Shown here: positions 8,323 to 16,448 of the stretch, in pieces | Layout of the letters: each line of letters begins with the position of its first letter | How positions within the stretch are numbered: position 1 is the first letter of the stretch | Assembly (NCBI GenBank): GCA_021325145.1 | Contig: JAJPHR010000083.1 | Span: forward strand, 1 to 64,000 | Source of the DNA: Verrucomicrobiota bacterium | GTDB taxonomy: Bacteria > Verrucomicrobiota > Verrucomicrobiia > Limisphaerales > Pedosphaeraceae | Direction of reading: 5' to 3' | DNA: 64,000 bases | Made by a program: the position numbers and the translations under genes | The notes under the pieces: generated by a model | Told to the model about the DNA's origin: nothing | Seen by the model: the letters and a program-made list of their open reading frames with translations, nothing else | Database searches by the model: none

Positions 8323-8940
8323 ATGTCGGACCACCGAGAATTTGGATTGGCAGCCGTCCTCCTTGCCGCCGGGCGGTCTTCCCGAATGGGCCGTCCGAAG
8401 ATGCTTTTGCCGTGGGGGCAAACCACTGTGCTGGGACACCTCATCACGGTTTGGAAGCAAGTGCCGGCCAGGCAAATCGGCGTGGTTTGCGCGCGAGAGG
8501 ATGCGGCCATCGGGGTTGAATTGGATCGATTGGAGTTTTCCGCCGATGAGCGAATCATCAATCCGAATCCGGAGCGCGGCATGTTCAGTTCCATTCAATG
8601 CGCCGCTCAATGGCCCGGATGGCGGGAAACGTTGACGCATTGGGCAATTGTGCTGGGAGATCAACCACACTTGCAATCAGCCAGCCTCAACGCTCTCGCC
8701 CGTTTCGCAGCCCAACATCCGAATCAGATTTGCCAGCCAAGCCGGCATGGGCATCCGCGCCATCCGGTATTGCTGCCGAAGACAATCTTCAACCGGCTCG
8801 CTGGCTCAAGCGCGGGCACGCTTAAGGAATTTCTGCAACCCATGGCGGGTGATGTCAAGCTGCTCGAATTGGACGACGATGGCCTCGACCTCGACATCGA
8901 TCGCCCCGACGATTACCAGAAGGCGCTAAAACTGCTTTGA
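8323..8940 (+). CDS. MobA/MocA-like nucleotidyltransferase (molybdenum cofactor nucleotidylyltransferase family)
   Basis: A 205-residue GT-A-fold NTP transferase. The nucleotide-binding start LAAGRSSRMGRPKMLLP is near residue 14, the metal-binding LGDQP lies mid-protein, and the substrate loop GHPRHPVLLP and the C-terminal DIDRPDDY are typical of the family. Its members transfer CMP or GMP to molybdopterin. Here the MocA/NTP_transf_3 type is the best fit. No molybdoenzyme or xdhC-type gene is next to it, so the cofactor role is inferred from the family only. The ATG at 8323 is the only good start close to the domain. Confidence 0.85.
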   Translation: MSDHREFGLAAVLLAAGRSSRMGRPKMLLPWGQTTVLGHLITVWKQVPARQIGVVCAREDAAIGVELDRLEFSADERIINPNPERGMFSSIQCAAQWPGWRETLTHWAIVLGDQPHLQSASLNALARFAAQHPNQICQPSRHGHPRHPVLLPKTIFNRLAGSSAGTLKEFLQPMAGDVKLLELDDDGLDLDIDRPDDYQKALKLL

Positions 8941-9189
8941 CCCCTCTTCCTGACACTCGTGGTTTCTCCACGAGAGCGGCGGGTGGGTTGGCGCTTTCGG
9001 GTAATCGGTTGACGCTGCATGAAGCGGAAGTGGTGGTGAGAACGGGCCGACCGCTCCAGTGCTGGACGCGGCTTAGCAACACCTTCCTCTCTGACCCGGG
9101 CGGCGCTGGATTGTGAATAACTTGTGAGCAAGTTTCTTCTCCTAACTATTACGGATACCCCCGCGAATGTCCTACCCGGGGTGTTAGGG

Positions 9190-9209
9190 TTATCCCGAAA
9201 AACGGATAA
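9190..9209. promoter_or_regulatory. Dyad TTATCC-N8-GGATAA before a small ORF
   Basis: A perfect 6-bp inverted repeat separated by 8 bases lies 15 bases before the small ORF at 9225. GGATA recurs 50 bases upstream (TTACGGATACCC). It looks like a repressor half-site pair, but no cognate regulator can be assigned. Confidence 0.3.
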
Positions 9210-9224
9210 CAAAGCACCTGATAT

Positions 9225-9431
9225 ATGGATAGCAAACGAGTTAGAATGGAGCCGGAACTGGAAGAGATCGCGGGCCACTTTTCGCCGGAGGTTCGCCGTT
9301 CGTTGGCGGAGAAACTACGCCGGTGGGCGCACGAACTGGAAGTGAGCGCCGACGTCCTCGCGCGGGATGATCCCCATCCGCCGATCAAGCGCATCCGCCG
9401 ACTTTCGGCCGCCGTGCTCCGAACGAATTAA
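9225..9431 (+). CDS. Small charged hypothetical protein
   Basis: A 68-residue, Arg/Glu-rich protein (MEPELEEIAGHFSPEV near the start, then LAEKLRRWAHELEVSADVL) predicted to be mostly helical. An in-frame ATG at 9246 would give 61 residues. A dyad that may be an operator lies just upstream. It opens the phage-like segment and is convergent with the repressor gene at 9620. No family recognised. The amphipathic pattern and lack of stops make it plausible but unproven. Confidence 0.45.
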   Translation: MDSKRVRMEPELEEIAGHFSPEVRRSLAEKLRRWAHELEVSADVLARDDPHPPIKRIRRLSAAVLRTN

Positions 9432-9619
9432 GGCCGGGATGCACCCCGTGAAAACCGGTGGAAAAGCGTCCGGCATGAGCAAGCGGCGCTGCTCAACTCA
9501 ACGGCACTTCAAGCCCGGGCGGAACTCCTGCGGCGCGACGCGCGCACGGGTGCCGCGCCGCGCCGTCAGCAAGTCGGGGCAGGCAGTTTTCCACCCGCCC
9601 GCTTTGTCCGACACGCGGT

Positions 9620-10111
9620 TTACTTGCGCCGCTTTTCGAATTCCTCGGCGGCCTTGGCGACAACGCGCGCGGCCAGGGAGGGACCTTTGGCACCGCGCTT
9701 GTCATCGCGGGAAGGAATGGCGCTCAGATCGACCAGCGAACGAATTGCTTTTTGCAGTTCCTCCAGCCGTTTCTCCGCGTCTGCGGCGCGATGCCGCCAA
9801 TGGTTTAGCTCCTCGCGCATGTCCATTTCCCCGGGGCGGTAAATGTAGGCGCTTTGGAGCTCCTCGCGCTGTTCTTCACTGTCGCTCTCCCCGATCAGCC
9901 AGGGGACGGAGACGGACAGCAACTCGGCGAGTTTTCGCAAGTTGGCGCCCTTGGCCGAGTTCACCCCGCTCAGCCAGTTGCTGATGGAGGACTCGGACAC
10001 TTCCAGTTTTTCCGCCACCTCGTTGGATTGCATCCCGAGCCGGCTCATCCGCAGCCGCAGCCGCGTGCCAAACTCCGTACTTGATTTGTCTTTACTTTTC
10101 TGTTGACTCAT
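9620..10111 (-). CDS. XRE-family phage-type repressor
   Basis: A 163-residue DNA-binding protein. The helix-turn-helix lies at residues about 14-70 (LRLRMSRLGMQSNEVAEKLE, followed by SESSISNWLSG and NLRKLAELL). A coiled-coil stretch follows (about 95-125, MREELNHWRHRAADAEKRL), and the tail is basic. There is no peptidase domain, so it is not a LexA-like self-cleaving repressor. It is divergent from the Gam-like gene, and the 420-base gap carries a promoter for each direction with similar sites over both, as in a lysogeny switch. The ATG at 10111 is preceded by no strong SD, and the transcript leader would be short. Confidence 0.82.
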   Translation of the reverse strand: MSQQKSKDKSSTEFGTRLRLRMSRLGMQSNEVAEKLEVSESSISNWLSGVNSAKGANLRKLAELLSVSVPWLIGESDSEEQREELQSAYIYRPGEMDMREELNHWRHRAADAEKRLEELQKAIRSLVDLSAIPSRDDKRGAKGPSLAARVVAKAAEEFEKRRK

Positions 10112-10114
10112 AAT

Positions 10115-10138
10115 GTTATTCAGCTAAACTTCATTCAG
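10115..10138. promoter_or_regulatory. Candidate operator A (repressor side)
   Basis: The sequence between the repressor promoter and its ATG contains two copies of TYATTCAG spaced 15 bases apart. Its right half matches operator B (core TAANNTTNATTCAG). Position downstream of the -10 element suggests autorepression by the XRE protein. Confidence 0.4.
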
Positions 10139-10139
10139 A

Positions 10140-10168
10140 TTTGTACAGTTTCATGAGCGCCTATGCAA
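10140..10168 (-). promoter_or_regulatory. Candidate promoter of the XRE repressor
   Basis: On the minus strand, -35 TTGCAT (10163-10168) and -10 TACAAA (10140-10145) are separated by exactly 17 bases, and transcription would begin inside candidate operator A. Confidence 0.45.
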
Positions 10169-10348
10169 CTAGAAAATGCACCGTCCCGGGGCAGGCTCCC
10201 AGCCCGCAAGACCGGGTGGATGGACGCCGGACCGCTGCGCCGATTTGCGATGAATAACCACCCCGCCCCGCTCCTCAACTCCGCCCTTAAACCCGCCGCC
10301 CGGCCGCCGCCGGCCAAACGCTTGCCGGGAGCCGCTAGCATTCGTCGT

Positions 10349-10380
10349 GACTTGAACTTAAGTTTTATTCAGTATAATAT
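10349..10380 (+). promoter_or_regulatory. Candidate early promoter overlapped by operator B
   Basis: -35 TTGAAC (10352-10357) with -10 TATAAT (10373-10378, spacing 15) or TAATAT (10375-10380, spacing 17). The spacer contains the palindrome AACTTAAGTT and the same TTNATTCAG half-site as operator A. Bound repressor would block the promoter reading towards the Gam-like gene 150 bases away. Confidence 0.5.
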
Positions 10381-10530
10381 AGCGCTTGGGAATCTGCCTC
10401 GAAACGCCGGCGATGAGCGCCGCCCTGTCCCTTATACCGCCCGGCGCGCCCGGCTCACCATCGCCTCGAAGAAAATCTTCCCGCCGCCAATTTACTCCAG
10501 CAACCCAACCCACATACGAACAAACAACCC

Positions 10531-11085
10531 ATGAAAACCATGAAACCCATCAACGATCCAAAATCAAAAATCAAAAGTCAAAAATTGGAACCCCTCCCCG
10601 CCATCACCAGTCCGGAAAACCTGGACGCTCAAATCTGTGAAATTGTCCGCCTCCGCGCGGCCCGCGCGGCCAGGGTCGCGGAACTCGAAGCGCGCGTCGC
10701 CGCCGTCCAGCAGGAGTATGCGAAACCCCTTGCCGATCTCGACCACCAGCTTCTCGCCCGCGAGAACGCCGTCCGGGTGTATTGCCATGCGCATCGCGCC
10801 GAACTCTTCCCCGCGAAAAAGAGCCGCGAGACCCTGACCGCCGTGATCGGCTTCGAGCTCACGCCGCACCGCGTCGAAACCGCCGGCCGCAAAGTCACCT
10901 GGAAGCTGGTCGTGGGCTCGCTTCTCGGCCTCGATTGGGGCCCCGCTTACGTCCGTCAACCCGAGCCCCAGCTCAACAAAGACGCCCTCCTCGCCGACCG
11001 CGACAAATTCACCCCCGCGCAACTCGACGCCGCCGGCATCCGCTTCGCCCAGGACGAGCAGTTTTACATCCGCTCCAAAAACTAA
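10531..11085 (+). CDS. Mu Gam-like host-nuclease inhibitor
   Basis: A 184-residue protein resembling phage Mu Gam, which binds DNA ends and shields them from RecBCD and related to bacterial Ku. The long N-terminal helix (residues about 35-85, RAARVAELEARVAAVQQEYA) is followed by the characteristic beta segment with TAVIGFELTPHRV near residue 108 and W(K/G)xVxxxL. The last third (RDKFTPAQLDAAGIRFAQDE) matches the family end. It is the first gene read from the early promoter, as expected for an early phage function. The poly-A/Lys start region (MKTMKPINDPKSKIK) lies in a simple repeat and may not all be translated. ATGs at 10531 and 10540 are both possible. Confidence 0.75.
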   Translation: MKTMKPINDPKSKIKSQKLEPLPAITSPENLDAQICEIVRLRAARAARVAELEARVAAVQQEYAKPLADLDHQLLARENAVRVYCHAHRAELFPAKKSRETLTAVIGFELTPHRVETAGRKVTWKLVVGSLLGLDWGPAYVRQPEPQLNKDALLADRDKFTPAQLDAAGIRFAQDEQFYIRSKN

Positions 11086-11125
11086 ACCGATTAACCCTGC
11101 CGCAAGCGCCCCGCGCGTTCCCGCC

Positions 11126-11422
11126 ATGAAAAAGCCCACCCCTCCGAACCCGAACCCAATCGCCTGCACCTTTCCTTCCAGCGTCACCCCCCGGGGCGAC
11201 GGTTCTTACATCGTCACCCCTGGCAAGCCCGTGATTGCCGCCACGCTCACGCCGAAAGAATTGGCCATCCGATTCGGCAAATCGCGCCGCACGATCTACC
11301 GCTGGATAAGCGAAGGCCTCATTCCGGAGCAATTTGTCCATCATGCCGGCTTGCGCGAGGTGTGCATCAGCGTCGAGGCCGTCACTCACCTGCGTACGAA
11401 ATTCCGCGAGCGACATGAATAA
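11126..11422 (+). CDS. Excisionase-like / MerR-type HTH protein
   Basis: A 98-residue protein whose C-terminal half is a winged-helix HTH_17 domain (residues about 45-75: LTPKELAIRFGKSRRTIYRW, then ISEGLIP). Such small proteins act as excisionases or early regulators in prophages and islands. It follows the Gam-like gene by 40 bases on the same strand, so both probably belong to one early transcript. The proline-rich N-terminus is poorly ordered. An intact partner integrase is not seen in the window, so an excision role is only an inference. Confidence 0.7.
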   Translation: MKKPTPPNPNPIACTFPSSVTPRGDGSYIVTPGKPVIAATLTPKELAIRFGKSRRTIYRWISEGLIPEQFVHHAGLREVCISVEAVTHLRTKFRERHE

Positions 11423-11459
11423 AACCCGGGTGGCACACCTGCCGACAACCGTCTGCAGT

Positions 11460-11503
11460 TCCGGTAGTGCCTTAATTTGAATCCGAATTAAGGCACTACC
11501 GGA
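11460..11503. repeat. 18-bp perfect inverted repeat
   Basis: Arms tccggtagtgccttaatt (11460-11477) and its exact complement (11486-11503) enclose an 8-base loop TGAATCCG. There is no T-run, so it is not an ordinary terminator. The left arm plus part of the loop recurs at 52520-52540. Confidence 0.75.
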
Positions 11504-11648
11504 GTTCCCGGGAGCTTGAAAAAGTGCGGCGTTCCTTCCCCTTCACTGGCTGCGATCCAAGTCCATCCCACCATCGCTCAGCGCCCGGTGATCCTGCTTT
11601 AGCAGTTGATTTCACCGGGGTATTACTATACCAATCCGCGGCAGGACT

Positions 11649-12803
11649 ATGAGTTTCGCTGAATTTCTTAAAATCTTGCCTTCCATAGCCACCCAGCCTC
11701 TCGCCATCCTGGCTTACATCGTTGTTTTTGCGGGCTTTTTGATCTGGAAAATCGGCAGCACGCAATCCAGGACGTTCCTGAAAACTCTGGAGTTGACGGC
11801 AGAGGAACAGCGGCCGCAAGTCGCTCGCGATGCAGGTTACAGCTACTCCGAACTCAGTGGCCTCTCCCCGGAACAACGCTACAAACTGGTGGTTTATCGC
11901 TACGTGCTGATCGGATTCATCGCCACGATCATCGGGATCGTCCTGGTGGCCCTGGCCGCATACATCGAAATAAGCGCTGCCGGGAAGAAGCACGAAGCAC
12001 CGCCTCTCGATGTCCAAAGAACCAACCGGCCCACAGCCGAAGTTCCCGCTCCCCAACCACCTCCCGCGCCGACCAACGGCTCCGTTCCCGGCAACTCCGT
12101 TCCCACCAACCCACCACCCGGACTTGCGGGTTCAGCGAACACGCGCCCCCAGGGCGAAGCAGCCAGCGATCCAACCCTTTCCACGGACGAGTCGCAGGCC
12201 GCCGAGAAAGGCGACCACATATGGATTGTGCCGGAAAAATGGAAACGTGTGGATGGAAGACCGCCCAGCGCCCAGGGAACTTCCGTTCTCGTTGTGGATG
12301 GAGGACCGCCCGGCGCCCAGGAAATTTCCATTCTCGTAGCGGGCAAGGACAATAAAGAACCGGACGAAATCAAAAACGCGCCTCAGGACTGGGTCCTTTC
12401 CAGTTATACCATCTACGACACCAACACCGCTCATTCGGCAGCTTCCTCCAATTTCACTTCCCTTCACGACTTTTATGTCACCGGTCTCTGGAATGTGACC
12501 GTCCAAGCCGGTGACAAATGGACTAATTACTCCACCAACTTGCCTGTCACCAGCCTGATTAAGGGCGGCGTGCTGTCAGGAAAGGTTTTTTCGCTTAAGA
12601 GCCGAACGACCTACACGGTGCTGCTCACGCCGTCCCCGTCGGAAACTTACTTTCCGGGAAAGGCTCCCCTGCCGGTTTTGCCGCCTCTGGATCTGTCGCA
12701 GCCACATGCCATCGTGGATTTTGTCAATGGGTGTCGAAATCAATCGTGGGTCAATGGACCCTTACCCCACCCGCCCTTAAACCTCCGCATGGGCGGGCCT
12801 TGA
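11649..12803 (+). CDS. Two-TM membrane protein with proline-rich linker and unknown C-terminal domain
   Basis: A 384-residue protein. Two membrane segments lie at residues about 17-36 and 88-108. Between them is a soluble hairpin containing RTFLKTLELTAEEQRPQVA and LSPEQRYKLVVYRY, a layout I associate with the N-terminal two-TM modules of bacterial conflict-type proteins. A Pro/Thr-rich linker (about 118-180) leads to a C-terminal half of unknown fold. That half contains a short tandem repeat, VDGRPPSAQGTSVLV and VDGGPPGAQEISILV, matching a ~45-base DNA duplication at about 12250-12340. It sits between phage early-type genes and the tail-like genes, the place where moron or superinfection-exclusion genes are often found. 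Function unknown. Confidence 0.6.
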   Translation: MSFAEFLKILPSIATQPLAILAYIVVFAGFLIWKIGSTQSRTFLKTLELTAEEQRPQVARDAGYSYSELSGLSPEQRYKLVVYRYVLIGFIATIIGIVLVALAAYIEISAAGKKHEAPPLDVQRTNRPTAEVPAPQPPPAPTNGSVPGNSVPTNPPPGLAGSANTRPQGEAASDPTLSTDESQAAEKGDHIWIVPEKWKRVDGRPPSAQGTSVLVVDGGPPGAQEISILVAGKDNKEPDEIKNAPQDWVLSSYTIYDTNTAHSAASSNFTSLHDFYVTGLWNVTVQAGDKWTNYSTNLPVTSLIKGGVLSGKVFSLKSRTTYTVLLTPSPSETYFPGKAPLPVLPPLDLSQPHAIVDFVNGCRNQSWVNGPLPHPPLNLRMGGP

Positions 12804-13543
12804 GCTTGAACTGGCGCTCCGGAACGCGCTCCGTGTCCCGAAGCGCCCGTTTCCGGGCCACACAAGACGGGCAAAGTTAGCGCGTGGAATAATCCCTGCA
12901 TATCGCAGGCACGAGCCTGCGAACCAGAAATCCGCACACCTACAAATCAGTGGCGGCCCCGAGACTCACGCGTGTCATTATCAAGGAGGTCTCCTCAGTT
13001 CGTGGAAACCTCATGGAAGAGTTGTCTCAAGTTTGAAAGATTATAATTGTAATCATCGACTTGGAAAATTCATTTCCGCCGCCCTGTAGTCCAATCTTTC
13101 CTCAAATCTCCTAAATATCCCCCTCCTTCACACCTTTCCCGGACAGGTGACACCTGCATTTACGTCCAAAAAACTCGAATTTTGACCTCAAACGGCTTTT
13201 CCGAACCTGAACAGAAAAATTTATTATGTCACAGTATGTCATAGTATGACACAGTGGTTAGACCGTTCCCCCATTCGCATGCAATCCTTGGCGCATGCTA
13301 AGTCAACGTAGCGTCAAGTCAGTCAGCCAAAAAAGTTCACCTGCTTCTGCCGGCCGGGCCCCCTCCCCCGGCGCCGCTGCCAGCGTTGGCCCTTCCCTCC
13401 GCGCTCGCAGTGTTCCGCAGGCAGGTTGGCTCCTGGCCGTGCCGGTTCTCCGGCCCTCCTCGCTGACCAGCATACCGCGCCCCATCCATCCTGCCTCGGG
13501 GCGCGGTCCTCTTTCAATCAGCAACCATAACCCAGATAACACC
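12804..13543. other. 740-base intergenic region with iterated repeat element
   Basis: No gene is supported here. The open frame starting at 13295 is a leftward extension of the next gene in low-complexity sequence. The region contains a small hairpin around 12897-12920 (CGCAGGC/GCCTGCG), an AT-rich stretch, and the 10-bp iterated element listed separately at 13225. It separates the two-TM gene from the late-type genes and probably holds their promoter. Confidence 0.5.
13225..13264 (+). repeat. Three phased 10-bp repeats followed by TGGTTAGACC
   Basis: Units TATGTCACAG, TATGTCATAG and TATGACACAG follow each other without a gap, then TGGTTAGACC. The same architecture occurs at 54096-54135 and a 9-bp-phased relative at about 53813-53870. 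The phase of one helical turn and the TTAGAC that follows suggest an activator or repressor array in front of a promoter. Confidence 0.6.
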
Positions 13544-14191
13544 ATGAAAAACGCCAGCAAAATTCCAGGCACCAACCTCCACGCGCCAGAAAAACGCCAA
13601 GCCTCAAGCCTCATTGGAGCTTCTCATTTGAAGCTTCTCTGGAGCTTGATGCTTGGATGTTGGATGCTCGCCGTTAGCGGCCTCAGCCAAACCAACACCC
13701 CGCCTCCGCCGCCCTCACTCCCCGCCGCCCCGTTTCTCACGCTCGATTTCCTCACCAACCTCCCCACCGCCTCCAGTTACCCCGCCGCCACCATCGGCGC
13801 AAACGTCGGCGTTCTCCTCCGCAACGGCGCGGTCGAAAACGAACTCAAACTCGACGCCTACGTTCATACCAACTTCATGTTCTCCGTCGCGCTGCAAAAC
13901 GCCCCCAGTTCGGCCGTGGTCGATTCCCTCTCGGTCTTCGGTGGTTATCGCAAAGCCTGGACCTCCGCCGAAGTTTACAGCCAGGTCCTCGTTCGACGCA
14001 CCTGGTCCCAAAACGCCGGCGCCCGCCCGAGCTGGCAGGCTGGCGGCGCGCTTGGGGCAAGTTGGCTCCCCATGACCGGCGGACATTTCAGCTTGGGCGC
14101 CGAAGCCCGCCTCCTGACCAACCCCACCGGCAGCGCGCTCAACACCCGTCCCAGCGGCGAATTTGTCGTCTTCACCAAGATCATTTTTTGA
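13544..14191 (+). CDS. Exported hypothetical protein of the phage-like cluster
   Basis: A 215-residue protein. The ATG at 13544 was chosen because it precedes a signal-peptide-like or anchor segment (LKLLWSLMLGCWMLAVSGLSQT, residues about 27-48 of the shortened protein) after a charged start. The frame is open back to 13295 through Pro/Ser-rich, non-conserved sequence. The rest is beta-rich (NVGVLLRNGAVENEL, SVFGGYRKAW, GALGASWLPMTGGHFSLGAE) and ends in Phe (FVVFTKIIF), like a small outer-membrane or periplasmic beta-protein. A signal sequence is unusual inside a phage tail region. No family recognised. Confidence 0.55.
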   Translation: MKNASKIPGTNLHAPEKRQASSLIGASHLKLLWSLMLGCWMLAVSGLSQTNTPPPPPSLPAAPFLTLDFLTNLPTASSYPAATIGANVGVLLRNGAVENELKLDAYVHTNFMFSVALQNAPSSAVVDSLSVFGGYRKAWTSAEVYSQVLVRRTWSQNAGARPSWQAGGALGASWLPMTGGHFSLGAEARLLTNPTGSALNTRPSGEFVVFTKIIF

Positions 14192-14285
14192 ATCGGCAGG
14201 GACGCGCTGCCGCACGTCCGCTCGGATGGTCAGCAGGCCGTCCCTGCCAAATCAGCCAATCACAGATCAAAATTCAAAATCAAAA

Positions 14286-14549
14286 ATGTTGGACGAACTC
14301 AAAACCAGCGTTCTCAAGACGCACCTGGACCAGGCCGCGAAGCTCGCCACCGAACTCGGCCGCTCCACCAAGGCCCTCACTTTCACCCTCATCCGCCTGA
14401 ACGTACAACGCTCCCTCAGAATCCTCGCCGAGCGCGCCGCGCAGGAAACTCCCACTCCGCAGTCTGCGCCCCGCACTCCGAACTCATCGGGCCTCCCCGC
14501 GATTCCCGTCCCGCATTCCAACGACGGCGGCGATCAAAGCTGGAGCTGA
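14286..14549 (+). CDS. Small helical hypothetical protein
   Basis: An 87-residue protein with a helical N-terminal two thirds (MLDELKTSVLKTHLDQAAKL, then ATELGRSTKALTFTLIRLNV) and a Pro/Ser/Thr-rich tail that corresponds to CACTCCG-type low-complexity DNA. The ATG at 14286 is favoured over the longer frame beginning at 14163, which would overlap the previous gene. Its stop is 2 bases before the next ATG, so the two are translationally coupled. Size and position fit a phage neck/tail chaperone slot, but nothing proves it. Confidence 0.5.
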   Translation: MLDELKTSVLKTHLDQAAKLATELGRSTKALTFTLIRLNVQRSLRILAERAAQETPTPQSAPRTPNSSGLPAIPVPHSNDGGDQSWS

Positions 14550-14551
14550 CC

Positions 14552-15256
14552 ATGAACGATACCAACCAAATCGCGATTTCCACCGACGCCCCTGAACCGC
14601 GCGTCAGCGTCCTGGAGTGCGGCGTCCGAGCGCCGCTTTCGAACGGCCCGGAGCCACTCGCACCGGCTGCGACCCTTTGCCCGCCCAACCCGGCGGCGGT
14701 CCCTCGGCTTACTCCAAGCCCCGGCGGAAATTCGCAGCCTCCTTTCGCTCCGCTCCCCGTCCCGTCCGCGGTCATCCTCTACCAAATGACCAACGCGCCG
14801 CTCACCATCACCAGCACGACCACCAACAGCATTTGGGGCGCGGGACAGGGATCAATCGTCCTGCCGCCGAATGTGTTGCAGCTCGGTTCCTTGATCCGGG
14901 TCCATTTCGTAGGCGCCATGAGCAATACCACCACGCTCACATTCACAAACCAATTCCTGTTGAACGGCGCCGCGTTCCTTGTCCAGCAAACCAGCTACAA
15001 CTCCTCGATCAAATGGCCGTGCCGCTCGCACGGCGACGGGTGGTATGCCAAAGTCACCAAGACGGGAACCGCGGGCACCATTGCCGCAGTCATGGCCACC
15101 GAAATCCCCAACGGCACGTTGTTGTGGCAGCAAACCAATTCCTATCCCATCAACACCACCGTCGCGAACACCTTCGACGCCACCATGGCCTGGTCCGGCG
15201 CGGGCAACACGGTTTATGTGTACGACTCCACCCTGGAACTCCTGAGCCCGCCGTGA
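14552..15256 (+). CDS. Hypothetical structural-type protein of the phage-like cluster
   Basis: A 234-residue protein. Residues 1-75 are Pro/Ala-rich and probably disordered. Residues about 75-234 are Thr/Asn/Gly-rich and beta-predicted (LTITSTTTNSIWG, IRVHFVGAMSNTTTLTFTNQ, GTAGTIAAVMATEIPNGTLL), reminiscent of phage decoration or tail-fibre proteins. No family name can be given. It is coupled to the gene before and followed 30 bases later by the coiled-coil protein, so it belongs to the same transcript. Confidence 0.6.
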   Translation: MNDTNQIAISTDAPEPRVSVLECGVRAPLSNGPEPLAPAATLCPPNPAAVPRLTPSPGGNSQPPFAPLPVPSAVILYQMTNAPLTITSTTTNSIWGAGQGSIVLPPNVLQLGSLIRVHFVGAMSNTTTLTFTNQFLLNGAAFLVQQTSYNSSIKWPCRSHGDGWYAKVTKTGTAGTIAAVMATEIPNGTLLWQQTNSYPINTTVANTFDATMAWSGAGNTVYVYDSTLELLSPP

Positions 15257-15286
15257 TTCAACCTTTGGCCTCCAACCTTCACTCCC

Positions 15287-16411
15287 ATGCCTGACCAAGA
15301 ACATGAGATCCGCATCGCGACCCCTGCCGACACTTCCGGCGCTGAACGGGCGATGGCAGCCATTGAGAAATTAACGCAAGCCACGACGAAAAGCGGCGAG
15401 GCCGCCGGTGAAGCCGCCAAAGCCGAGGAGCAATTCGGAAGCGCGATCGAAGCAGCAACAAAAGTCGTGGATGGCGCAGTGCCCGGCGCGGGCGAATACG
15501 CGGAGATCCTCACTTCATTCAGCAATCCTGCCAGCGCAGCCGCTTTGACGATCGGTCTTGTGGCAAAAAATGTAGTCGAACTGCACGAGGAACTTGAGAC
15601 CATGGAGAACCGGCCCGGGCCAGATTGGGAGCGTGAAACCGGTCTCATGGAAAAAATTCGCGGAGTTTACCGCACTGCGGCCCGGGAAGCTGCTGACTTC
15701 AATCGCGAACTGGCGCACATCAAACACGAAGGCTCGACCCCGCAGCAACGGACGGATAGTGCCATTGGAAGTGTCAGTCCCAGCACCCAAAAAGCCGCTG
15801 CTGATGCCCGTGCTGCGGAAGTTAGAAATGCCGAAAAACTAAAGGCTAATCAGGCCAATCTCGAAAAAGCCCTCGCCGAGCGTGACAAATTGAATGAGGA
15901 GATCGCAACAGCAGCCGGGGATGAAAATGCCGCCCGTCTGGGAGTCTTTGACCTCAGTGTCGCTAATGACGTTCTGCGCGGGCTCAGGAGGCTCGGGCTT
16001 AAGATCGAAGCTCCCGAAGACATGCGGAAAAATAAGGAAGAACAAGCTCGGATCAACGACGCACTCATTGCACGGCTCCAAAGAGCCGTCTCCAACGGCG
16101 AAGAAAGGTCCGAAACTTTGCACAATAAAGCTGCCGACGCTGACCTCGCACTCGCCGACGACCGTGAGCGAGTCAAAGGCGCCACTGCCATGTCTCACGG
16201 CGGCAAAGTCGATGCCAATCAAACACAACTCCTCAACATGCTCGTTTCCCTCCTCAACAACGTCCAAACGAATCAAGCGCAAACCATCAGGGCCGTCGCC
16301 GAGGCGAACAAAAATGCCGAAGCGCAGCAAACCCTGATTGAGGACGTTAAGAAGAGCATCGCAAATCTCGCTCTTCGCATCGGGCAAACCGACAACACCA
16401 ATCACCATTGA
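15287..16411 (+). CDS. Coiled-coil protein, tape-measure-like
   Basis: A 374-residue protein that is almost wholly helical. A short beta start (HEIRIATPADTSGAERAM) is followed by Ala-rich helices. A hydrophobic stretch lies at about residues 65-95 (AGEYAEILTSFSNPASAAALTIG), then long charged coiled coils (NAEKLKANQANLEKALAERD and later QRAVSNGEERSETLHNKAAD), and a C-terminal LLNMLVSLLNNVQTNQ helix. This is the general plan of a small phage tail tape-measure protein, though it is shorter than most. Residues 108-114 carry NRPGPDW, a peptide repeated at the end of the next gene's product. Tape-measure role is an inference from layout and neighbours. Confidence 0.6.
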   Translation: MPDQEHEIRIATPADTSGAERAMAAIEKLTQATTKSGEAAGEAAKAEEQFGSAIEAATKVVDGAVPGAGEYAEILTSFSNPASAAALTIGLVAKNVVELHEELETMENRPGPDWERETGLMEKIRGVYRTAAREAADFNRELAHIKHEGSTPQQRTDSAIGSVSPSTQKAAADARAAEVRNAEKLKANQANLEKALAERDKLNEEIATAAGDENAARLGVFDLSVANDVLRGLRRLGLKIEAPEDMRKNKEEQARINDALIARLQRAVSNGEERSETLHNKAADADLALADDRERVKGATAMSHGGKVDANQTQLLNMLVSLLNNVQTNQAQTIRAVAEANKNAEAQQTLIEDVKKSIANLALRIGQTDNTNHH

Positions 16412-16448
16412 CCGGTTCGGGAGCAGCCCGATAAACTGCAGCCCTTCT

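Noticed and set aside
12969..13120. AT-rich stretch with GATTATAATTGTAATC dyad
   Set aside because: Considered as an operator or origin-like element; the dyad is short and no repeats of it were seen nearby.
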